NCBI GenBank assembly: GCA_047495785.1 | Contig: JBLDXI010000009.1 | Location: 1,612,001 to 1,676,000, forward strand | DNA: 64,000 nucleotides | Direction: 5' to 3' | From: Lepidodermella squamata | Taxonomy: Eukaryota > Gastrotricha | In this document: positions 56,641 through 64,000 of the stretch, piece by piece | Layout of the letters: each line of letters opens with the position of its first letter | How positions within the stretch are numbered: the first letter of the stretch is position 1 | Program-made: the position numbers and the translations under genes | Notes under the pieces: model-generated | Seen by the model: only the letters and a program-made list of their open reading frames with translations | Told to the model about the DNA's origin: nothing | Database searches by the model: none

Positions 56641-57966
56641 CCAATGCGGACTCTTTTGAAACTTCATTTTCTGTGACGCCGTTTTGAAGCCAAGTGGAGG
56701 CTGTATCCTAGTAACAGACCAACTTAAGCGAAAAACTCCCGCGATATCGGCGGCCTATATCATCTGAACACTGAACTCCCCAAACTTTTACACTGCGAAG
56801 CCGGTTTTTCACAGGAAACTTCGTAAAATTCTGGAATTCTAAGCGATTCTGGCAGCTAAAACGTGGTAATTAAGAATATGCTGTGAATGCTGAGAAACGA
56901 AATTGAATTAAAAGCAGAAAAAACGGAAAAGCCTTCACCACATTCTTCGAGGTTGTGATTTGAATTGTATATCAAGAACAGGCTGTAAACCTGCTTTGTT
57001 TACAAAACACGACCACGTGAATGGGCGGAGGGAATCGATTCCGTAAGTCAACATCGGTAGCTGAAATTGAAAGATTTAAACAAAGTGAGAAAACAACAGT
57101 CACCCGCCGTGAATTTCGGTACTTTTAATCCATAGATCTCACTTCTTTCTGATAGATTTTCATCATCAAACTTATATAGCAAAGATAAAGAATATAAAGA
57201 AAAATGAGGCATCTTTCGTTGGCATGACATGACATGATCTCGCAAATCAGCAGTTTCATCATAGAATAGTTGATACACATGAGCGCGGGTGTAGAGCATC
57301 AATAAGAAAAAATCATAAATCGAACACGATTCAAGAACAGAAAAAATCAACTGAAAGAAGTCAAGAAGTTGTGCAATGATCTATCTCGATCTGAACGGCA
57401 TTGTTCGACTACTCTCTACAATCAAATTTAAGTGCTTTGTAATAGGAGATAGCCACACGAGTGGCCTCTGGATGAAATGTTTGAAGAAGACGAAGAAAAA
57501 AACGAATCTACTCGAGAGTGGGTGCAAGTTGAGGCGAATAAAAAACGAGACGCCGGCCAGCACATCAAAACGACGTCGCCGCGTTGTAAATTCAACTCTC
57601 ACTTGCTCGCTCACTACTACGTTATTAGCAGTTGTTAGGTGCATTAGAATTTTTTCTACAACGCTCACGTAGCCGCATGTGTATGTACGTATTTAAATGC
57701 GAGCTATTCGTCTTGCTGCTGTTGCTGCTTCTGCTTATTATTACTATGTGCGTGTACCGAGACTAGCATTAGCACTGTATTATGCGTATAAAAAAACTGA
57801 AAAATAGAGCCGATCGATCGCACATAACAATAATGTAGCGCGCAGGAAAAATACTAGAGAGAGAGAGAGAGAGACCTTTCCGCTGAAAATAGCCGGCCGT
57901 GGCTGACAGCGAATTACAATGATCGCGAGCAGTTGTGACAGCAGATGATAAAAACGAACGCGGGAT
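56641..57966. other. Intergenic between host gene and metalloproteinase
   Basis: Apart from the dispersed repeat at 56934-57027 and a (GA)n microsatellite at 57867-57882, nothing is recognised. The (CTG)n-like tract near 57713-57735 is short. Confidence 0.45.
56934..57027 (+). repeat. Dispersed repeat, copy 1
   Basis: A block beginning TTCACCACATTCTTCGAGGT and ending ACACGACCACGTGAATGGGC. It matches the block at 59637-59737 over about 95-100 bases, with an unrelated middle loop. Copies in unrelated contexts suggest a short non-autonomous mobile element. Confidence 0.7.
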
Positions 57967-60900
57967 TCAAATTATTAACGCAGCAGCAGCAGTCAACATG
58001 ACTAGATAATAAGGCAAAATCATCACAATAGCACCCTTCGAGTCCATCGGCATTGCTAGCCGGGTTTCTTCCAACGTCGTGTTTAGCACCAAACAGCCGG
58101 TCCACAGTTTCGTTGTTTCGAGAGGCCGACTCCGAGCGGCCTCGAGCCGGTAGTCGTCGAACGGGATGAAGCGACGGCGCGATCTTTCCGCCGCGGTTTC
58201 GACGACGAAATACGTCACGCCGTCCGTGTTTAGAAACGCCGAGTTGAGAGGCAGTGGCACGCCGCGCCAGAATCGTTCAACCGGCCGCGGGTACGTGAAA
58301 TCGACATGGTTTCGCAGCTCGTCCAGCCGCCAATACCGCTCGCCAGCGACTAGGTAGGTGTACAAATTGCCAGACCAGACGAAGGCGGCGTCGATTCGCT
58401 GGACGTCGGCAGGCAGGCCGAGTTCGATTATCGGCCGGCCGGTCGGCGGGAAGCCGGGTATTAACGCGTTTGTTCTGAACCGCCAGTAGCGACTGTCGGA
58501 GAAAATCATCACGTCGTTGTCGTGCCGCCGTTCGTAAAACGTGTCGACGCGCTCGAGTTGGCTGGGCAGGCCGAGGAAGAAGTCGGAGGCCAAGATCGGG
58601 AAGCCGGGTGACAACGAGCCGTCAGCCTCGAATCGCCATAAATTGTTGCGCCGAAATGCGAAGATTTTACCGCGGATGATCGAGATTGCGTCGAATTCGG
58701 TGTCGCAAACGTCTGGGACTCGCTCGTCGTAGCCCGGCGTGGCCATGTCGGGGGTTGACGGCAGCTCCCAGTCGGGCTTCGAGCCGATTGCGGTGGTCGG
58801 ATTTCGGGCACTGGCGGTTTCTTCTGTCCAGGTTCCGGAACCGTAGAGAAACGCGAGGGCGTGCAGATCGTCGTCGCCAAGCCGCGGATCTGAAGCGTAG
58901 TTGTTGTACCACGGGTTCATGACCGAATCGGGCACGGCTGAGTGACCGAGTCCGAGCGCGTGGCCTTGAAAAACAAGATGAAAATGAATTAAAATGGCAA
59001 ACAAGCTAAACCTAATTCGATTAACTGATTTCCCCCACCAACCGTCCCGCAGAATTTTTACAAAATTTCGGACAGAATTTTTGAAATTCTAGAGCAATTA
59101 TTCTTATCCCAGTGTAAATAGAGATTTATCACCGGAAATGTCCAAGTGTCCAAAATAAATCACGCATTTCGGACACTTTTGAGATATGTCAAAATCACTC
59201 ACCAATCTCGTGCAGAGCAACAGCGAACAGATCGACGCCGGTCGCTTTGCGAAGGTCGGCTGTGTCGCGGTCGAACCATTCTTCGTCGTCGTCGAAATGA
59301 ACCTCGCCGCCGCGCTGTTCGCCAGGGAAAAACGCGTGTGCCAGAACAGCGCCGTTGCCATCGAAGCGGTACGCATCGCCGTGGTGTTTGCGAGCGAATA
59401 AGAACGTGATGTCGGCCGACAGCGACGGCACGGTTTCTTCAATCACCTCCAACTTGGCCGCTTTCGCCCATTGCTCCAACGCTCGTTCGACCAACTTCTT
59501 CGAAGCCGATTTGCCAAGTGAATTCGAGTAATTCAAAAACCTGAAGCAGACAGATAAAAAATAATTATTAAAAACTCCAGCTTAATAAATAATGCACTCA
59601 GATTTTAAGGGATTTATGCTGCTATGGCAGACCGGCTTTCACCACATTCATTCGAGGTTGTGATGTGAATTTCATATCAAAGACAGGTAGAGAAACACCT
59701 GTCTTATTTGACACAACACGACCACGTGAATGGGCGAGCGCCAGAGTCGCACTTGGCCGATAACGAAAATTGCAAGAAAAAAATGCGAGAAAAAAATCAA
59801 CTCACTGATAAGTTAGTCGTTTCCGCTTCCATCGAATGTTGGCCGAGACTGCGTAACGCTTTATTCGTGATTGAGCAGTTGCCGGAGTAGTTGTTGTCGA
59901 TGAAACAGCGTTGAACTCGCGGTCAAAGTCACGAACGCCGCATCGTCGTTCGACTAGCTGTTGGCGCGTAGCAAAGTCGATTTTTCCAGTTGGCCGGAGG
60001 CCGCTGAACGCCTGGAATCGAGCGAGGGCAGCCGCGACCGGGCTAGGCGGCGCGACATCTTCGCCGGCTTGTTTTGACCCGCGTGGGTCGACGAGACGCT
60101 GTGGCGCGGCCGATAACGGTAAGTAGAACGAGCTAGGCGTAGTTTGTTCGACGTAGCCGAAGTCGAGGTAGCCATATTTTAGCAGATAATCCTAGAAAAT
60201 GCAGAAAGCAAAATGCGAGTTGGTTTTGTTATGGCACATCGTGATTGTTGTTATTGAAAAGAGAGAAAGAGATGAAGCCAAAACACGGAAATGGCATTTC
60301 GGGAATAAACAGCGCCGGCGCAGCACTAAAATCTGTCGTAGATTTATGATGTTTAGTGTTGCGAAAATGCAACATTATTACACCCCAAGCCGATTGCAAG
60401 CGAGCGCGCAACAATCAGGCCAGGTATTAGAGGAACTTCGCGATAAATAAAGATGAGAATGCCAGAAGATGATGATCATGATGACTGGTGGAGATGCGAA
60501 ACTACAACATAAACTGCAAACAAAACTGCAACTTGGTACAAGCGAAGAAGATGGGTGAGAGTAGTGGAGTAGTAGCAAAACGAGTAAATGAGCGCGAATT
60601 TCCGGCCTGTTCGCCGTTCGAACTAATCCTTCATCTAGGCCCCGCGGCTAGATAGCTGCTCGCGAGCAGTAAGCGAAATGCAATAAAGCCGAATGAAAGA
60701 AAATAATAATAATGAAAAGACGAAGATGATGCTCGCATAGATATAGATGTGTAGTGGCAGTAGTTGAACATGTATCGCAGGCGCTTAATGCAGGCCATCT
60801 GTCGGGAGCGGCGCGCTGTTCGGCGGCTGGTGCGCTGGTCAAGCCGAAGCCTAACCAAACACATACGCTAGTGAATGGCGCGCGCGAAAATTTATAGCCG

Positions 60901-63795
60901 TACGCTTGCCGAACCGCTTAACGGATCCGTCAGCAGCAGGCGGGTGGTGGTGGTGGTGGTGGTGTGGTGGGCCACGGTCTAACACTAAATGAGATGGTGA
61001 TTGCGGTTATACTAGCTCGCGGCGTTGCAAATCGAAGAATCAGTAACGCTCGTCAAAGTCAAAAGTGAGCGAATGGCTAACACTTGCAGTTGCGCAGGGG
61101 TTATATAGTAGCCCATTCGACCCGCCTGTGATTTGTTGGCCCGTGATGTGTTTTGGTTTAACCGAGATTTAAACGCGAGGCGCGGTTGTAATAACCGCGA
61201 AACGCAAGCCAGATGTCGGATCGGGAGCGAGCTCGGTAATGATGATCGCGCAACGGCCCCGGTTATTTGATGGGATTTTCGGCGGCGGTGCGCGCGCACC
61301 AAATTAGCGAGCGACGGGTAATTCCGCGAGCGCGCCAGCGCCTGCAATCTATCACGCGGCCGTCAGATTCGAAGAGACAAGCCAGAAGATGGATTGCTGA
61401 CAGATGCGTTGCGCAATAACACGCGCGATCACATGTTAGCGCCAAATTGTTCCAGGCCGCGGCGGCGGCGGGAAAACGATGAGCATCATCATCATTCGAA
61501 GCCAAGTTTCAGCGACTACGCGATGATGAATAAAGGGCTCGTAAAACCAGCCAGCTTTTGGTCAAGTGGCGCGCGCGAATGACACATAAATTTGCGATGT
61601 GCTGGGGCGCAACCATAAAATTTCAATAATATCACGAATGCAGTAATAAACCAGAGCGCGGGCAAAGAAACACGCCGCTGCGAGCGATAAAATATTCGCC
61701 ACCTGGGAGTAGCCGGCGGCCTCTCGGCGGACTTGTCAAACGCGCGCGCCCGCGCGTCTATCGTGTTTGTTCGGCAATAATTTGGCGCTCAAAAAGACAC
61801 GAAGGCGGCAGCGCATCACTAGTCATTTACAACAATAATAATCGACATATAACAAAGCTGCGGACTACATTTGCAACAACAGGCTAGATTGCGCTTTCGG
61901 GTGTGGGTCAAGCGCGCAAACAGCGCGATAATATTGCTACGCGCCGGGGCTTTTTCGATACAAACAAACGCAAACACTGAAAGACGGAAATGAGAGAGAG
62001 ACAGCTGAGGGCCACGGCCGCCGAGCGAAAGAACACGACAAGAGGCTGGGTGTGGTAGAAATTGGATTCGTTCTGGTGCCGACGCCATCGCCGGCGTTCA
62101 TTTGCCGGTGCTGGTGCTGGTTGCCGTACGCGCGCACACAACACCAAGAAAACAGCAATGAAATATCGCGCAAGAATCGATTAAATGACATCGGCTAGCG
62201 GAAGGAATATTGACTCGAAGCGGCGGAAATGCGCGCATTTTTCGCCAGGAATCTTCATAATCATTCATTCATCATGGAGCAATGGTCATAGGAAGACGCG
62301 AAATCAAATTACAAATTACACTTCGTGCGTTGGTGCAAATTTCGCGCCAAGATACGCTTGCCGTTGACTACACAGACTACTGAGTAAATGACGGTTGAAA
62401 GAGGACACGCGCTTACTCAGCCGAGGAAAAATTCACTCAGAAAAAAAGGTTCAGCAAAGACGCGCGTGCGGTGAATACCGGCAATTAAAGGGCACGCACG
62501 CAGCGGCAATGAAAAGTGAAAAGTGGTCAAAACGCTGAGGGTGCGCTTGCTTTTATACTGCGCGTGTTACTCGATGACTGTTGGTGTTTGGTAGAGAGAG
62601 AGTTAAAAGACAGCACATAGATGGATATGCGCGCGCTGTCTATGCAAAAATGATGATGCGCATAGACAAGAAACAGGCGGCGATGAAGACTCGGGCGGGC
62701 CTTGACAGACGGAGCGTGTTCAAAAGTAATTGGTAGCTGTCAGAAGAAATTACGCCACCACCACCACTACAACAATTCTTGCCTCGCAGTGTCTTGACTA
62801 ACTAATGGTGGAGTATAGGCTCCATACATATACACATACAGCCGGGTGAGAGAACACGCGCCTGCTGCCGATAGAAGATAATTAACATGCGCGGGGTGGC
62901 TCTTCTCCGCATTCGACATCGATATTGCGGCCAAGTCAAGTCGAGTCCGCCGGGCGTGACCCCTCTGGGTCTAATAAAAACGCATCATCGTCATTTACGG
63001 CGAGTGAGAGAGTGAGTAGGAATTTCCTCAACAAGACGTCGCGAGTGTAGTAAATAATAATAATAATAATAATATCGATATTTTACTGTAAATAATTTCT
63101 GATAATGACGAACATCGAGCTGACATATGCGCGACAGATAGTCGAGTGCCGATGCGCAAGGGCCAATAACTACTACTAACTACGACGGCCAAAGTCTATT
63201 ACGTGGCCAGTCACATGTTTGGCAGAAGCTTGCGATTGATTTCACACTCACAAGTTATGGAAATTAGCATATGTCTTTGCGAATAATAATAACTGGATTA
63301 CAACACTGTGGGCACAGAAGGCGATGCGGAAGATAGTCGCTCGGCGATGATGATAAAGATTTCGGCGCATCGAGCGGCAAAAATTTGAATTTCAAATTAG
63401 GGCCTAATTCTACGATAACTTACCACGATCCACTGCTGTTGCTGCGGTACGATTTTCGCAAAGTCCTCGCCGCTGGACTCGTCATCGTTGGTCAACACTT
63501 CGCGGGACTGAAGCCCGGCGGCGGCGGGTTCGACAACCGGTTGGCTGATGACCAGAGGCAGCACTTCGACGCGGACGTTGTCGAGCGGTGCCGCAAGTGA
63601 GAGCGAGGCAAGTAGTAAAACGACGGCTGTCGTCTTGATAAAATGCAGCCATTTGTTAGCTTGATGATGATGATGATGATGGCGATAAGTATTTCGGTAA
63701 TAACAACAAACGAGTAGCTGCCGGTGCACTAGGCTCATCGCGCGTAAATTTAATAATGCGAAAAATAATATAGTACAGCGGTTCGACAACAGCAA
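57967..63795 (-). CDS. Matrix metalloproteinase, furin-activated, probably GPI-anchored
   Basis: A zinc endopeptidase cleaving extracellular matrix. Exons 63795-63424, 60191-59806, 59540-59203 and 58964-57967 sum to 698 codons (697 aa). A basic, His-rich leader precedes a hydrophobic stretch (TTAVVLLLASLSLAAPLD) as signal peptide or anchor. The propeptide has the peptidoglycan-binding-like part and cysteine switch ERRCGVRD in place of PRCGVPD. A furin site RIKR follows. The catalytic helix is HEIGHALGLGHS, built across the exon 3/4 joint, and the Met-turn is SVMNPW. Four hemopexin blades run from VCDTEFDAIS to LWTGC, the usual disulfide pair. The C terminus is hydrophobic (ILPYYLVMLTAAAALII), typical of GPI-anchored or type-I membrane MMPs. 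The start could also be a Met 19 codons downstream. Confidence 0.92.
59637..59737 (+). repeat. Dispersed repeat, copy 2 (inside an MMP intron)
   Basis: Begins TTTCACCACATTCATTCGAG and ends ACACGACCACGTGAATGGGC, like the copy at 56934. The middle carries a small AGGT/ACCT hairpin. It lies in the intron between MMP exons 2 and 3. Confidence 0.7.
60192..63423 (-). other. Large first intron of the metalloproteinase gene
   Basis: At 3.2 kb it is the longest intron in the window and is GC-richer than most non-coding sequence here. It contains simple repeats (GGT)n at about 60944-60962 and (AAT)n at about 63053-63074. I see no nested gene. Its size and position suggest enhancers or an alternative promoter, but no motif is claimed. 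Confidence 0.5.
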
Positions 63796-64000
63796 TTAGC
63801 CAGTCATTCGTGCCGAACGTTGAAGCGACGCCTAAAAGGACACAAAATTAACAAGTCGTTAATTTAGCTTGGAAAATGAAATTGATCTCTCAAAGTAAAT
63901 TGGGCGTGTAAAATCGATGGGTTTGAAAATTGCTGTGCTGGCGTGTACTGGTAATTAAGCTGGGCCGTCCGTCGTGGGCTAGTAAAACTTTTCTCAACCG

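Noticed and set aside
57867-57882. (GA)n, (AAT)n, (GGT)n and (GAT)n tracts at about 57867, 63053, 60944 and 63662
   Set aside because: Ordinary microsatellites; the last one encodes the His run in the metalloproteinase leader.
58000-59400. Several long open frames opposite to the metalloproteinase exons
   Set aside because: They arise from the GC-rich coding exons read on the other strand and show no family features.

Overview
This is eukaryotic, animal DNA. Genes carry many short GT-AG introns (mostly 45-200 nt), standard stop codons are used, and the gene set is metazoan: TRAF-type RING protein, Cys-loop receptor, furin-activated hemopexin metalloproteinase, KIF12, VMP1, BCAS3 and VPS33B. 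Cilium, centriole and sperm genes (CFAP95, SFI1-like, TMEM17, KIF12, divergent actins) imply motile cilia or flagella. Tight same-strand groups, each with an AG acceptor just before the ATG and no visible promoter, suggest operons resolved by spliced-leader trans-splicing. A small-bodied spiralian such as a free-living flatworm would fit, but I cannot name the species. For eight genes I checked that the spliced exon lengths add up to whole codons (WD40, SARS1, BACURD, CFAP95, VPS33B, VMP1, KIF12, TUFM and the metalloproteinase among them).

Layout. 1-8.8 kb, minus strand: partial TRAF-like gene, a WD40 protein, seryl-tRNA synthetase, a BACURD-type BTB adaptor and two C2H2 zinc-finger genes. 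10.7-25.2 kb, cilia/centriole/cytoskeleton block: CFAP95, a plus-strand coiled-coil protein, a pseudokinase-ankyrin protein, three tandem divergent actin-like genes and an SFI1-like centrin-binding protein. 25.7-27.4 kb, repeat island: two adjacent fold-back elements, a reverse-transcriptase fragment and a GC-rich stem-loop. 27.5-30.6 kb, plus-strand cluster VPS33B / TOMM6-like / TMEM17. 31-32.4 kb VMP1; 34.3-37.6 kb BCAS3 (VMP1 and BCAS3 both act in autophagosome formation). 40-45.1 kb KIF12, with an unrelated long reading frame inside its largest intron. 47-49.3 kb Cys-loop receptor subunit. 51.5-53.9 kb TUFM and MRPS25, a mitochondrial-translation pair. 58-63.8 kb a probably GPI-anchored matrix metalloproteinase.

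The most notable object is at about 54.2-56.6 kb. A chain of tiny exons without coding potential is separated by introns that nearly all contain box H/ACA-like two-hairpin RNAs ending in ACA. They fall into two paralogous families with compensatory base changes, plus single-copy members and one C/D-like candidate. This has the architecture of a multi-snoRNA host gene (UHG/GAS5 type) placed directly behind the mitochondrial-translation pair.
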